Shown: positions 33,120 to 41,592 of the stretch, one piece after another
Layout: each line of letters begins with the position of its first letter
How positions within the stretch are numbered: position 1 is the first letter of the stretch
NCBI GenBank assembly: GCA_963781705.1
Contig: CAWAGP010000010.1
Location: 124,001-188,000, forward strand
DNA length: 64,000 nt
Direction: 5' to 3'
DNA from: JALYGJ01 sp963781705
GTDB taxonomy: Bacteria > Chloroflexota > Limnocylindria > Limnocylindrales > CSP1-4
Translations under genes and position numbers: made by a program
The notes under the pieces: generated by a model
Told to the model about the DNA's origin: nothing
Database searches by the model: none
What the model saw: only the letters and a program-made list of their open reading frames with translations

Positions 33120-34499
33120 ATGGACGGCGTGCTCGATCTGATCGTCCGCAACGCGGACCTGGTCAATGCGACCGGCCGGCGCCGAACGGACATCGGCGTC
33201 GCCGGCGGCCGCATCGTTGCGCTTGTGCACAACGGCGTGCTCGATCAGCCAGCGCGCGAAGTGATCGATGCAGCCGGCTTGGTCGCGCTCCCCGGCCTGA
33301 TCGACGAGCACGTCCACTTCCGCCAGCCTGGACTCGAACACGAGGAGGACTGGCTGACCGGGTCACGTGCCGCGGTGATGGGCGGCGTCACGACCGTCCT
33401 CGACATGCCCAACACCGTGCCGCCCACCGACAGCGTCACCGCCGCGCGCGCCAAGCTCGGCCTCGCCGGGCAGCGATCAATGTGCGACTTTGGCATCTTC
33501 GGCCTGGCCGCGCAGAACCTCGGCGCGCTAGCCGAGATGGTTAGCGCGGGGCTGATCGTCGGGTTGAAGGTCTTCCTGGGCCCGACCACGGGCGGCCAGC
33601 CGGCACCATCGGACGACACCCTGCGGCGAGCGCTGGACTTGGCCCACGGCGCCGGCCTGCGCGTCGGCTTCCACGCCGAAGACGACGAGATCGTCCTCGC
33701 CAACGAGGCGCGCCTGCTGGCCGCCGGCCGGCAGGATGCGGTGGCACATCTTGAGGCTCGCCCCGCTGGGGCAGAGGTAGCGGCCATCGACCGCGCCGGC
33801 AGGCTGCTGCATGAGAGTGGCACCGCCGGCCACATCTTCCACCTCTCGTCGCTCGACGGCCTGGTGGCCGTCGAGCGCTGGCGACTGGCCGGCGTCGACC
33901 TGACCTGTGAGGTGACTCCGCACCACTGTCTTCTCGGCCGCGAGGCGTACGCGGCGGTCGGCGGTGTGGCGCGCGTCAACCCGCCCTTCCGCGGCGAGCC
34001 ACATGCCGCCGGCCTGCTCGCCGCGCTGGCCGATGGACGCATCGATTGCCTGGGCAGCGACCATGCGCCGCATCTGCCCACTGACAAGCGACGGGCCTCG
34101 ATCTGGAGCGTGCCGTCCGGCTTCGCCGGTGTCGAAACACTGCTGCCGCTGATGCTGACTGCGGTTCACCGGCAGCAGTTGAGCCTGGAGCGGCTGGTCG
34201 CGGCCACCTCCGAGCGGCCGGCGCAGATCTGGGGCCTTGCCCCGCGCAAGGGACACGTCGCGGTCGGCGCGGACGCCGACCTGACGCTGGTCGATCTGCA
34301 GCGGCGCGGAGCGGTCCGCGCCGCCGAAATGCACGGCAAGAACAACGAGTCGCCGTTCGAGGGCCGCCCGACGATCGGGGCACCGGTGGCGACAATCGTG
34401 CGTGGCCGGGTCGTCATGGGCCACGGTCAGCTGCTCGCGCGGGCCGGCTGGGGGCGCGCGGTGAATGATGAAAACGATCAAGCGCGCTCGCCCAGCTAG
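33120..34499 (+). CDS. Dihydroorotase/allantoinase-type cyclic amidohydrolase
   Basis: A 459-residue amidohydrolase with a two-zinc TIM barrel. Metal ligands: DEHVHFR (~61-67), the carboxylated lysine in VGLKVFLGP (~149), HAED, TPHHCLL and SDHAPH (~311). The N- and C-terminal strands form the usual small beta-sandwich, ending in ESPFEGRPTIGAPVATIVRGRVV. The group covers dihydroorotase (pyrimidine synthesis) and allantoinase (purine breakdown); I cannot separate them, and no pyr or all genes flank it. The stop overlaps the following AraC-type gene by 35 bases. Confidence 0.85.
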   Translation: MDGVLDLIVRNADLVNATGRRRTDIGVAGGRIVALVHNGVLDQPAREVIDAAGLVALPGLIDEHVHFRQPGLEHEEDWLTGSRAAVMGGVTTVLDMPNTVPPTDSVTAARAKLGLAGQRSMCDFGIFGLAAQNLGALAEMVSAGLIVGLKVFLGPTTGGQPAPSDDTLRRALDLAHGAGLRVGFHAEDDEIVLANEARLLAAGRQDAVAHLEARPAGAEVAAIDRAGRLLHESGTAGHIFHLSSLDGLVAVERWRLAGVDLTCEVTPHHCLLGREAYAAVGGVARVNPPFRGEPHAAGLLAALADGRIDCLGSDHAPHLPTDKRRASIWSVPSGFAGVETLLPLMLTAVHRQQLSLERLVAATSERPAQIWGLAPRKGHVAVGADADLTLVDLQRRGAVRAAEMHGKNNESPFEGRPTIGAPVATIVRGRVVMGHGQLLARAGWGRAVNDENDQARSPS

Positions 34500-35442
34500 C
34501 GCGCAGGATCAACTCATGGAGATCTCCACGGCCCAATCCGACACGTTCGTCCGGTTCGTGGACGGCCTGGCCGATGCACTCGCCGGCGACGCCTTGAGCG
34601 CCGACGAGCACGCTGCCCGCGCATTCATGTCGCGCAGCCATTTCGATCGCGTCATCCGCGCGGTCGCCGGCGAACCGCCGATCGCCTTTCGGCGACGGCT
34701 GCTCCTCGAGCGGGCGGCGTATCGACTGGCCATCGCGGGCGACGACATCCTTGAAATTGCGCTCGAGGCCGGCTACTCGTCGCACGAGGCATTCGTGCGC
34801 GCGTTCCGCCGCGCCTACGGCGTCAACCCATCCGAGTGGCGCTCGGCACCACGGCAGATCCGGCTGCCGACGCCCAACGACGTGCATTTCCACCCACCCG
34901 GCGGCCTGCGGCTGCCGACCCGAAACGAGGTGACATCAATGGACCTGATCGTGCGCATGGTCGAGCACCACGTGTGGCTGCTCGGCGAAATGGTCGATCG
35001 CGCCGCGCGACTCGACGACAAGGCACTCGACAAGCGCATCGAGCTGTCGGTCGAGGACATCGACGAGGACCAGACAATTCGTTCGCTGCTCTCGCGGTTG
35101 ATCGGCCAGATGGACATGTGGAACAACGTCATTCATGACCGGCCGTACGACTGGGAGGTCGAGAAGCACGAGTCGATCGCCTCGTTGCGCTCGCGGCTGG
35201 CGAGCGTGGGCCCGGCGTTCCTGGCCGAGGTGCGTCGCGTGACGTCCGAGAACCGGCTCGACGAGACCTTCGTCGACGCTCATTGCGAACCGCCGGAGAT
35301 CTTCACCTACGGCGGCCTGATCGCTCATGTACTGACGTTCGCGGCCCATCGCCGGGTGCTCGTCCTGGGAGCGCTCGAGTCGGCCGGCATCGCCGACCTG
35401 GGCGCCGGCGACCCGCGCAAGTGGGTGGCCGAAGCTGCCTGA
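34465..35442 (+). CDS. AraC-type DNA-binding domain fused to DinB domain
   Basis: A 325-residue fusion. Residues ~35-130 are an AraC/XylS double helix-turn-helix (FMSRSHFDRVIRAV, then ILEIALEAGYSSHEAFVRAFRRAYGVNPSEWR). Residues ~157-325 are a DinB four-helix domain beginning MDLIVRMVEHHVWLLGE, with candidate metal histidines there and in AHVLTFAAHRR (~293-303). There is no classical sugar-binding domain, so the DinB part probably senses a small molecule or thiol. ATG 34465 overlaps the amidohydrolase gene; ATG 34516 (residue 18) is an alternative. It abuts the convergent YcaQ gene with no gap. Confidence 0.82.
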   Translation: MMKTIKRARPASAQDQLMEISTAQSDTFVRFVDGLADALAGDALSADEHAARAFMSRSHFDRVIRAVAGEPPIAFRRRLLLERAAYRLAIAGDDILEIALEAGYSSHEAFVRAFRRAYGVNPSEWRSAPRQIRLPTPNDVHFHPPGGLRLPTRNEVTSMDLIVRMVEHHVWLLGEMVDRAARLDDKALDKRIELSVEDIDEDQTIRSLLSRLIGQMDMWNNVIHDRPYDWEVEKHESIASLRSRLASVGPAFLAEVRRVTSENRLDETFVDAHCEPPEIFTYGGLIAHVLTFAAHRRVLVLGALESAGIADLGAGDPRKWVAEAA

Positions 35443-36594
35443 CTAACCCGCCCTGACGAACGCGGCGAGTTCCGCGATCGCGTCGTCGACGGCCCGGCGC
35501 ACTTGTGCGCCGGGCCGTTCCGATTCCCAGTGCAGCCGCCGGACGACCAGCTCATTTGTCTTGCGGTTGCGCTCCGAATCGAGCCGCCCGACGAGTTCGT
35601 TGTCGAACAGCACCGGTAGCACGAAGTGGCCGAACTGCCGCTCCGCCTTGGGCACGTACATCTCGAGCTTGAAGTCGAAATTCCAGATCAGGCTCGTCCG
35701 CTCGCGGTCGTAGATCGAGGGATCGAACGGGGAAAGGAGCGTGGACCGCGACGAGCCGCCGGAGTCGGCTGCCGCGAGCGCGTCGGGCGTCGCCCACGCC
35801 GGTCGCTTCTTGGGGTTGTTCGGCAGGCTTACGGGGACCATGCGACCGTCTTCGACGAAACGCTCGATCGCCCGTGGCAGCGCCTTCTTGTCGGCCCAAT
35901 AGGTGCGTGTCTTTATCTGCGCGAGGTCGGCGACCCCAAAGCGAGCCAGCGCCCCGCTCAGGCGGTGCTCGGCGTACTCGTCGTCGCTCAGCTCGTAGTC
36001 CGGCGCGTCGGACGGAATGACGCGTTCGGCAAGGTCCCACAGGCGTTCCTGGCCCTGGCGGCCGGTGACCAGCACGTCGAGCGCCTTGGCCATGAACTCG
36101 AGCATGCGCGTCGTGTTCTTGCCGTGCGTCCAGCCGCTCGAGCGCCAACCCTCGACCAGCGTGGAGTCGTCAATGTCGCGTGATTGGAGCGGGCCGCGGT
36201 CACGCAGTTGGTCGATGACCGAGTCGTGAAAGGCGCGATTGGTTTCAATCCAGCCCTTGACGCCGGCCCAGCGGTCGATCCACGGCCCGGCCTCGTAACG
36301 CAGCTCGGGCAGGCGCTCGATGGGCACGAGGAAAGCATTGTGCTCGAGCAGCCGCCGCTCGCGCCACAGCACCCGGTCCAGTTCGTCGCGATCGTACACG
36401 CCGAGCCGGCTCCAGAGCACCAGGAAGTGGGTGCGTTCGACGGTGCGCGTCGGGTCGAGCTGCAGGCTGCCGAAGTGGCGAACGACGCTCAGGATGCCGT
36501 CGCCGTTCGCCGCCGGCTGCGCATCCTTGCTCAGCAGAGAGGCATGGACGGCAATCCGGCGCGCAGCCGCCGGGTCGAGCCGAACGGGGGTCAC
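35443..36594 (-). CDS. YcaQ-family winged-helix DNA glycosylase
   Basis: A 383-residue protein of the YcaQ/AlkX (HTH_42) family. Characterised members unhook interstrand DNA crosslinks, and the conserved Gln-x-Asp motif is visible as LQLDPTRTVERTHFLVLWSR (~44-63). Tandem winged-helix repeats follow, including LLSPFDPSIYDRERTSLIWNF (~285) characteristic of the C-terminal barrel. Start is GTG at 36592-36594, overlapping the stop of the upstream small gene as GTGA. Context gives no SOS-type operator that I can see. Confidence 0.87.
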   Translation of the reverse strand: MTPVRLDPAAARRIAVHASLLSKDAQPAANGDGILSVVRHFGSLQLDPTRTVERTHFLVLWSRLGVYDRDELDRVLWRERRLLEHNAFLVPIERLPELRYEAGPWIDRWAGVKGWIETNRAFHDSVIDQLRDRGPLQSRDIDDSTLVEGWRSSGWTHGKNTTRMLEFMAKALDVLVTGRQGQERLWDLAERVIPSDAPDYELSDDEYAEHRLSGALARFGVADLAQIKTRTYWADKKALPRAIERFVEDGRMVPVSLPNNPKKRPAWATPDALAAADSGGSSRSTLLSPFDPSIYDRERTSLIWNFDFKLEMYVPKAERQFGHFVLPVLFDNELVGRLDSERNRKTNELVVRRLHWESERPGAQVRRAVDDAIAELAAFVRAG

Positions 36595-36950
36595 TCGGGC
36601 AGGGCTTGCTCTTCGAGCGGCACGTCCCAGTGCGCGTCGAGCAGCTCGAAGCGCCGCTGTTCCTCCCTGCGGTAGGTCTCCCGGTCGGGGAAAAGACGCT
36701 CTGAAAGGGCCTCGGGCGTGTGGCCCTCCATGGCCGCCCAGTCACGGTAGGTGATGCGCACCATGACGTCCCAGTCGGCCCGGCCATCGCCGTGGAAGCG
36801 CGGCGTGAACAGTCTTACCTCGAGGATGTGGCCGGCACGCATCGCCTCGCGCAGCAGCGGCCAATGGTTGCGCCGGAACAGGTCCAGCCACTCGTCGTGG
36901 AAGCCCCAGCGCACCCTGTAGAAGTACTCAACGTTCACCGGTTCGGCCAT
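36591..36950 (-). CDS. Hypothetical protein, possible dimeric alpha-beta barrel
   Basis: A 119-residue protein with the strand-helix-helix-strand pattern of small dimeric barrel (NIPSNAP/EthD-like) proteins: VEYFYRVRWGFHDEWLDLF, a helix with HWPLLREAMRAG, then VRLFTPRF and DWDVMVRITY strands. No catalytic residue stands out. The ATG at 36950 lies 12 bases after AGGAGG; a longer frame reaches 37076 but overlaps the divergent arsR promoter. Coupled to the YcaQ gene. Confidence 0.65.
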   Translation of the reverse strand: MAEPVNVEYFYRVRWGFHDEWLDLFRRNHWPLLREAMRAGHILEVRLFTPRFHGDGRADWDVMVRITYRDWAAMEGHTPEALSERLFPDRETYRREEQRRFELLDAHWDVPLEEQALPE

Positions 36951-37042
36951 CGCCTGCAGCGCCCTCCTTGCTTGAATCATCGTAGCTGTCGAATGCCCTT
37001 GTGCTGCTTCGCCCGCGGGGGCGGCCCACGCTTCGCGCCGAC

Positions 37043-37070
37043 TTGACACATGCCGATATGGGCATATATT
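37043..37070 (+). promoter_or_regulatory. Promoter and operator of the ArsR gene
   Basis: TTGACA (37043-37048), a 16-base spacer and TATATT (37065-37070) end six bases before ATG 37077. Two overlapping dyads fill the spacer: ATGCC/GGCAT (37050-37065) and ATATG/CATAT (37056-37067). An ArsR dimer bound here would shut off its own promoter. Confidence 0.6.
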
Positions 37071-37076
37071 GCGCAC

Positions 37077-37418
37077 ATGGCCCGCTCAGCGACGACATCG
37101 GACGTCTTCAACGCCATTGCCGAGGCAGACCGCCGCGCGATCCTCGACATGCTCGTCGGCGGTGAGAAGGCAGTTGGCACGATCGTCAGCGGCCTGTCGA
37201 TGTCCCAGCCGCAGGTCTCGAAGCACCTGCGCGTGCTGAGCGAGGTGGGACTCGTCAGGGCGCGGGCAGAGGGTCGTCAACGGCTCTACCACCTGGAGGC
37301 TGCGCCGCTGCAACCGATGAATGACTGGCTATCCAAGTTCGAGCGGGCGTGGAACAGCCGGCTCGACCGCGTCGATGACTATCTCGCGGAGCTGCAACGA
37401 CAAGGAGAGCTGCGATGA
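37077..37418 (+). CDS. ArsR-family winged-helix regulator
   Basis: A 113-residue repressor of the ArsR/SmtB family. The winged helix (~5-90) contains VFNAIAEADRRAILDML and the recognition helix SMSQPQVSKHLRVLSEVGLV. No CxC or other metal-binding cysteine motif is present, so it is not a metal sensor of the classical type; this subgroup is normally paired with an AHSA1 protein, as here. Its stop overlaps that gene by four bases (ATGA). Confidence 0.9.
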   Translation: MARSATTSDVFNAIAEADRRAILDMLVGGEKAVGTIVSGLSMSQPQVSKHLRVLSEVGLVRARAEGRQRLYHLEAAPLQPMNDWLSKFERAWNSRLDRVDDYLAELQRQGELR

Positions 37419-37918
37419 CAGGGACCCGGCATGGAACGGCGGTCATTGAGTTTCCGAGTGAGCTGGAGGTCCTGATAACGCGGAAGTTCGATGCGCCCAT
37501 CCAGCTGGTCTACGACGTGTTCACGGAGACAGAGCATGTGCGCCACACCATCGCCCCGTTCGGCGAGGTGGTGACCGAGTGTTCGTTCGACGCGCGCGTC
37601 GGCGGCGAGTATCGCTACACCTTTCTTGCTCCGGACGACGGGCGGGACATGACTTTTCACGGGGAGTTCCTCGAGATCCAGCCGCCCACGCATATCGTCG
37701 ACACGTGGCACTACGACGGTTGGCCGGACGTGAAGGCGGTCGAGACCGTGGATCTGTCGGAGGAAGACGGGGTCACCACGGTCAGGTGGAACCTGGCCTT
37801 CAGCGACAAGGCCGGCCGTGACCACATGACGAAGTTCGATGGCATCGCCGCCAACTTCGACAACGTCGAGGACTACCTGCGCTCGCTGATTGCCTCACGC
37901 CCAACCGCCGCGGGCTAG
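37415..37918 (+). CDS. SRPBCC/AHSA1-domain protein
   Basis: A 167-residue START-like protein with a hydrophobic ligand cavity. The AHSA1 pattern is seen in LITRKFDAPIQLVYDVFTETEHV (~21-43), VGGEYRYTF and GEFLEIQPPTHIVDTW. Translationally coupled to arsR. Such ArsR-AHSA1 pairs are widespread and respond to unknown small hydrophobic molecules; the ligand here is unknown. Confidence 0.85.
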   Translation: MTGTRHGTAVIEFPSELEVLITRKFDAPIQLVYDVFTETEHVRHTIAPFGEVVTECSFDARVGGEYRYTFLAPDDGRDMTFHGEFLEIQPPTHIVDTWHYDGWPDVKAVETVDLSEEDGVTTVRWNLAFSDKAGRDHMTKFDGIAANFDNVEDYLRSLIASRPTAAG

Positions 37919-37925
37919 TCCTGCC

Positions 37926-37941
37926 GCGGTCTACGGACCGC
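37926..37941. terminator. Short bidirectional hairpin
   Basis: GCGGTC (37926-37931), loop TACG, GACCGC (37936-37941): a perfect 6-base stem between the convergent AHSA1 and secreted-protein genes, reaching into the stop of the latter. No T-tract. Confidence 0.4.
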
Positions 37942-38332
37942 CCTGCAGCGCGTAACCGACGTATGCGTCGTCGTCGAAGCGCACGAAGATGACCGTGGCG
38001 CATGGCCCGCTGGCCCACGCGCTGCAGGCGTTGGCTGGGCACGCCGTCAGGAGGCCGGGATCGGCCACGGCGGGCGCAGACCCGCCGCCTTGCGTGCTCG
38101 CGTCCGCGAACGTGACACCGCGCCCGGTTGCGTCCTTGCTCCAGGACCGGCCACACGTACCTATCGACTGCGGCAGCGAAGCGATGTCGTGAATGGCCGG
38201 TTGCCCATGCCACGGCAGCGGCAGGGAGACCTGCGTTGCGAGCACATTTGCCCCGAGGATAAGCCCCAGGGCGGCAGCGGCGACAACCGCCAACGCCCTC
38301 GATGCGGTGGCCACTGTCGTCCTGGCAACCAT
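37931..38332 (-). CDS. Secreted protein of unknown function
   Basis: A 133-residue protein with an N-terminal signal or anchor helix (~12-35, RALAVVAAAALGLILGANVL) and a ~95-residue extracellular part with four cysteines (one near 60, then three in LLTACPANACSAWASGPC), likely disulfide-bonded. I do not recognise a family. The ATG has GGAGGGAG about six to thirteen bases upstream on the minus strand. Confidence 0.6.
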   Translation of the reverse strand: MVARTTVATASRALAVVAAAALGLILGANVLATQVSLPLPWHGQPAIHDIASLPQSIGTCGRSWSKDATGRGVTFADASTQGGGSAPAVADPGLLTACPANACSAWASGPCATVIFVRFDDDAYVGYALQGGP

Positions 38333-38745
38333 CGGCTATCTCCCTCCGGGCGCTGCGGAATGCCGGTTGCGCATTCGGCACTCGGATTGTCGCCGCGGTT
38401 CGACGCGCGTCAATGGCCGTCGGAGGGCGCACTTTTCACGCGTGGAGTGACCGAGGCTGGTGCGGTGCGTGCCATATACGCGCCTGCCGCGTCTTGGGTC
38501 CCCCGCACCAGCCTCACGGCTCGCGAGCCACGTGTGGCGACGGCCTATCGCTGCACCAGCTGCGCGTATGGTGCGCATATGGCAGCCCGGGCATGGCTAA
38601 CACGCGTGGAGCGCGCATGTGGGCAGTTTTCGCGGCTTTCTGGCGTTAAGACGCGTGTGGCGCGCGCATGACGCCACAAGCCTCGCCGCAGTCGATCGCG
38701 CGGGTGAGTTGCGTCAGAGGTCGCCGTCGAGCTGCCGCGTTGGGG
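38333..38745. other. 413-base intergenic region with hairpin and repeats
   Basis: No credible gene. It contains a 13-base perfect inverted repeat (38453-38515) and three ACGCGTG-containing repeats (38438, 38602, 38651), the last two continuing as near-identical GCGCGCATG runs. Base composition is more even than in flanking genes. It lies downstream of fabF and upstream of the secreted-protein gene. Confidence 0.55.
38453..38515. repeat. Perfect 13-base inverted repeat
   Basis: GAGGCTGGTGCGG (38453-38465) and CCGCACCAGCCTC (38503-38515) with a 37-base loop. Could fold as a stable RNA stem, as part of a small RNA or a distant terminator. Confidence 0.6.
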
Positions 38746-40020
38746 TCAGTCGCCCTCATAGTGCTTGAAGATGACCGCCCCGTTGTGGCCACCCAGGCCG
38801 ATGTTGTCGCTCATCGCGTAGCGGATGCGCATCGGTCGAGCGGTCGGCCCCTGGACGATATTGAGGTTGATCTCGGGATCCTCATCGCGGTAGTTGATGG
38901 TCGCCGGCGCGCACTGGTTGTGGACCGATAGGACCGTGAACACGCCCTCGACCGCGCCGGCGGCGCCCATCAGGTGGCCGGTCATCGACTTGGTCGCCGA
39001 GATCGCCACGTCGGGCGTGTGCTTGCCGAAGACGGCCCAGATCGCCTCCGCCTCGCGCAGATCGCCGAGCGGCGTCGAGGTCCCGTGCGGGTTGATCAGG
39101 TCGATCTCGTCGGAGGGCACGTTATGTCGCTCCAGCGCCTGGAGCATCGCGCGCCGCGCCCCGTCACCCTTCTCGACCGGCTGGATGAGGTCCCACGCAT
39201 CGGCGGCCGAGCCGTAGCCTACGACCTCGGCGTAAACCTTGGCGCCGCGCGCCCGCGCAAACTCGAGGTCCTCGAGCATCAGCGCGCCGGCGCCCTCGCC
39301 GAGCACGAAGCCGTTGCGTGTCCTGTCGAACGGTCGCGACACGGTCTGCAGATCCTCGCCCGGCCGGGGCAGGCCCATGCCGCGCATGTTCGAGAAGCCG
39401 ATGTGCACCAGCTCGTGGAGCGGGTTCTCGGTCGAACCGGCCAGCGCAGCGATGTAGTCGCCGCGCCGAATTCCCTCGGCCGCCTCGCCGATGTTGTGCG
39501 TACCGGTCGAGCAGGCCGTCACGACACACATGTTCGAGCCGCGGATGCCCGTCTCGATGGCGATCTGGCCCGACGCCGTGTCGGGCAGCATGTTGGCGAT
39601 GAAGAAGGGCGAGACGGTGCGCGCGCCGCTCTTCTCCCACTTCTGGACGTTGTCCATCATCAGCTGCGGTCCGCCGCCGCCCGAGCCGAAGATCACGCCG
39701 ATGTCGTCGCGGTTGCCGTCGTTTATCTCCAGGCCTGAGTCGGCCAGTGCCTGTCTGGCTGCCGCGACGCCCATGACCACGTTGCGGTCGGTGCGCCGGA
39801 TGGCCTTGAAGTCCATCCATTGGGTGCCGTCGAAGTCGTTGATCTCGCCCGACGCCTGCGCTTCGTAGGGCGACGGATCCCAGCGCGTGATGCGCTTGAG
39901 CCCCGAACGCCCGTTGGCCAGGTTGTCCCAAACCGTGTCGACATCCTGCCCAATCGGGCTGATGATGCCGAGGCCGGTGACCGCCACGCGGCGCGAGAAA
40001 TCGGGTCGGCGAATTGGCAT
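38746..40020 (-). CDS. fabF: Beta-ketoacyl-ACP synthase II (FabF), second copy
   Basis: A 424-residue condensing enzyme. Active-site Cys170 in VTACSTG; His in NPHGTSTPLGD (~308) and ATKSMTGHLMGAAG (~345); glycine-rich NIGLGGHNGAV at the C-terminus. Its start is two bases after the fabD stop, so the two are co-transcribed (fabD first). It differs from the first FabF around the nucleophile (TACSTG against SAACATS). No acyl carrier protein or FabG gene is in this cluster. Confidence 0.93.
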   Translation of the reverse strand: MPIRRPDFSRRVAVTGLGIISPIGQDVDTVWDNLANGRSGLKRITRWDPSPYEAQASGEINDFDGTQWMDFKAIRRTDRNVVMGVAAARQALADSGLEINDGNRDDIGVIFGSGGGGPQLMMDNVQKWEKSGARTVSPFFIANMLPDTASGQIAIETGIRGSNMCVVTACSTGTHNIGEAAEGIRRGDYIAALAGSTENPLHELVHIGFSNMRGMGLPRPGEDLQTVSRPFDRTRNGFVLGEGAGALMLEDLEFARARGAKVYAEVVGYGSAADAWDLIQPVEKGDGARRAMLQALERHNVPSDEIDLINPHGTSTPLGDLREAEAIWAVFGKHTPDVAISATKSMTGHLMGAAGAVEGVFTVLSVHNQCAPATINYRDEDPEINLNIVQGPTARPMRIRYAMSDNIGLGGHNGAVIFKHYEGD

Positions 40021-40022
40021 GG

Positions 40023-40988
40023 CTAGCTCTGAGCTCCTGTGGTCGTGAGGAAGGTGGGGATGGCCAGGCCGCCGTCGCCCGACGGATCGTCGAGCGTGGC
40101 GGCTTCCGCTTGCGGTGCGATGCGTTTGATCAGCCCGGTGAGCACCTTGCCCGGCCCGACTTCGACGAAACGATCGACGCCGGCTGCCGACATGTGCTCG
40201 ACGGCGGCGACCCAGTCGACGCCCCGGGTGAGGTGCTCGACCAGTTCTGCGCGGCAGGCGTCGGCGGTCTCCAGTGGCCGCGCGTCGGCGTTGGCTAGCA
40301 GGGGCGCGCTCGGGTCGTGGAACTCGACGCGCGCGAGGACGCCGCGCATTGCCTCTGCCGCGCGCGCCATAAGCGGCGAGTGTGCGGCCACGCTGACGGG
40401 CAGCACGATCGCCCGGCGCGCGCCCAGCGCACGCGCCGCGGCAGCGCCGGCTTCCACCGCCGCGCGCGTGCCGCTGACCACGATCTGCCCGGGCGAATTG
40501 CGGTTCGCGACGGTGAACTCACCGTGCGCCGAGCCCGCGGCCAGGAGTGCCGGGATGTGCTCGTCGTCGAGGCCGATGATGGCGGCCATCGCCCCATCCG
40601 ACGCCGACGCCTGCATCTGGCGACCGCGCTCGCGGACCAACCGCAGCCCGTCGTCCAGGCTGACCACGCCGGCCGCGACGAAGGCGCTGTACTGGCCCAT
40701 CGAGTGGCCGGCCATGAACGCCGGCGCCAGCCTGGTCTGACCGCCCAACCGTTCCTCGAGCGCGCGCAGCAGCGCGATCGACGTCGCCAAGATGGCCGGC
40801 TGCGCGTTGACCGTCTGGTCGAGTTGGTCCTGGGGGCCGTTGAAGCACAACTCGGAGATTGGCCGTCCGAGCGCCTCATCGGCTGCGCGGAAGACCTCTG
40901 CCGCGGCCTCCGACGCGTAGGCCAGGGACTGGCCCATGCCGACGTATTGCGAGCCCTGGCCGGGAAAGACGAGCGCGAAACGGTGCAC
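40023..40988 (-). CDS. fabD: Malonyl-CoA:ACP transacylase
   Basis: A 321-residue enzyme loading malonyl onto acyl carrier protein. FPGQGSQYVGMG is at ~8-19, the nucleophile Ser96 is in AGHSMGQYSA, the arginine in RERGRQMQ (~119) and the catalytic His in VSVAAHSPLM (~201). GTG at 40988 is the start, with TACGGT ten bases upstream; the open frame continues to 41171 without family similarity. It heads the fabD-fabF operon and is divergent from the MarR gene. Confidence 0.92.
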   Translation of the reverse strand: MHRFALVFPGQGSQYVGMGQSLAYASEAAAEVFRAADEALGRPISELCFNGPQDQLDQTVNAQPAILATSIALLRALEERLGGQTRLAPAFMAGHSMGQYSAFVAAGVVSLDDGLRLVRERGRQMQASASDGAMAAIIGLDDEHIPALLAAGSAHGEFTVANRNSPGQIVVSGTRAAVEAGAAAARALGARRAIVLPVSVAAHSPLMARAAEAMRGVLARVEFHDPSAPLLANADARPLETADACRAELVEHLTRGVDWVAAVEHMSAAGVDRFVEVGPGKVLTGLIKRIAPQAEAATLDDPSGDGGLAIPTFLTTTGAQS

Positions 40989-41066
40989 GACGTTGGGCAC
41001 CGTACCAGCGCTCAGCGGCGGGGCCGACCAATTGCGTGCACTCCTGCACATAACGGCGCGGCAACC

Positions 41067-41072
41067 TACGAT
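41067..41072 (+). promoter_or_regulatory. -10 box of the MarR gene
   Basis: TACGAT seven bases before ATG 41080; it overlaps the alternative ATG at 41071 and so argues for 41080 as the true start. Confidence 0.4.
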
Positions 41073-41079
41073 GGCGGGC

Positions 41080-41592
41080 ATGAACGGCGCCGACGACGAG
41101 CTGAGCCCCGCCGTGGCGGCGGCGCGCGACCAGTTGCAGAACCCACGCCAGTTGTCTGATCGGATCGCCATGGGCCGGGCGCTGTGGCGCGACCTGGTCG
41201 TCGGCTTCGCCGCGCAGCTGCAGCAGTTGGGCCTCGGTTTCGCTCAGCTGGCGGCGCTATACGCGATGGATGGCACCGAGACGATGACCATCGCCGACCT
41301 GGCCGAGCGGATCGGTCGCTCCCCGTCGGCTACCAGCCGGCTGGTCAGCGCCCTCGAAACGCGCGGTCTGGCCCACCGCCAGGAAGAGGTCGCCGATCGC
41401 CGACAGCGGACGTTGGAGGTGACGCCGGCGGGCAAGGCGCTGCTCGGCCAGGTCGACGGTCAGCGCGCCGAGCAGTTTCTGGCCGTGGTCCGGCCGCTAC
41501 CGGCCAGCGAACGAGCCCTGGTCGCGATGGGCGTTGCCGCATTGTCCAGCCACGCCATCACGCGCCGCGGGCGGTTGATCAAGGCGCGCTAG
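41080..41592 (+). CDS. MarR-family transcriptional regulator
   Basis: A 170-residue winged-helix regulator. The MarR core includes FAQLAALYAMDGTETMTIADLAERIGRSPSATSRLVSALETRGL-type residues (key: recognition helix SPSATSRLVSALE, ~85) and the wing EEVADRRQRTLEVT. It is divergent from fabD, which makes fabD-fabF the first candidate target. Its 3' end overlaps the convergent MarP-like gene by 14 bases. Confidence 0.87.
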   Translation: MNGADDELSPAVAAARDQLQNPRQLSDRIAMGRALWRDLVVGFAAQLQQLGLGFAQLAALYAMDGTETMTIADLAERIGRSPSATSRLVSALETRGLAHRQEEVADRRQRTLEVTPAGKALLGQVDGQRAEQFLAVVRPLPASERALVAMGVAALSSHAITRRGRLIKAR

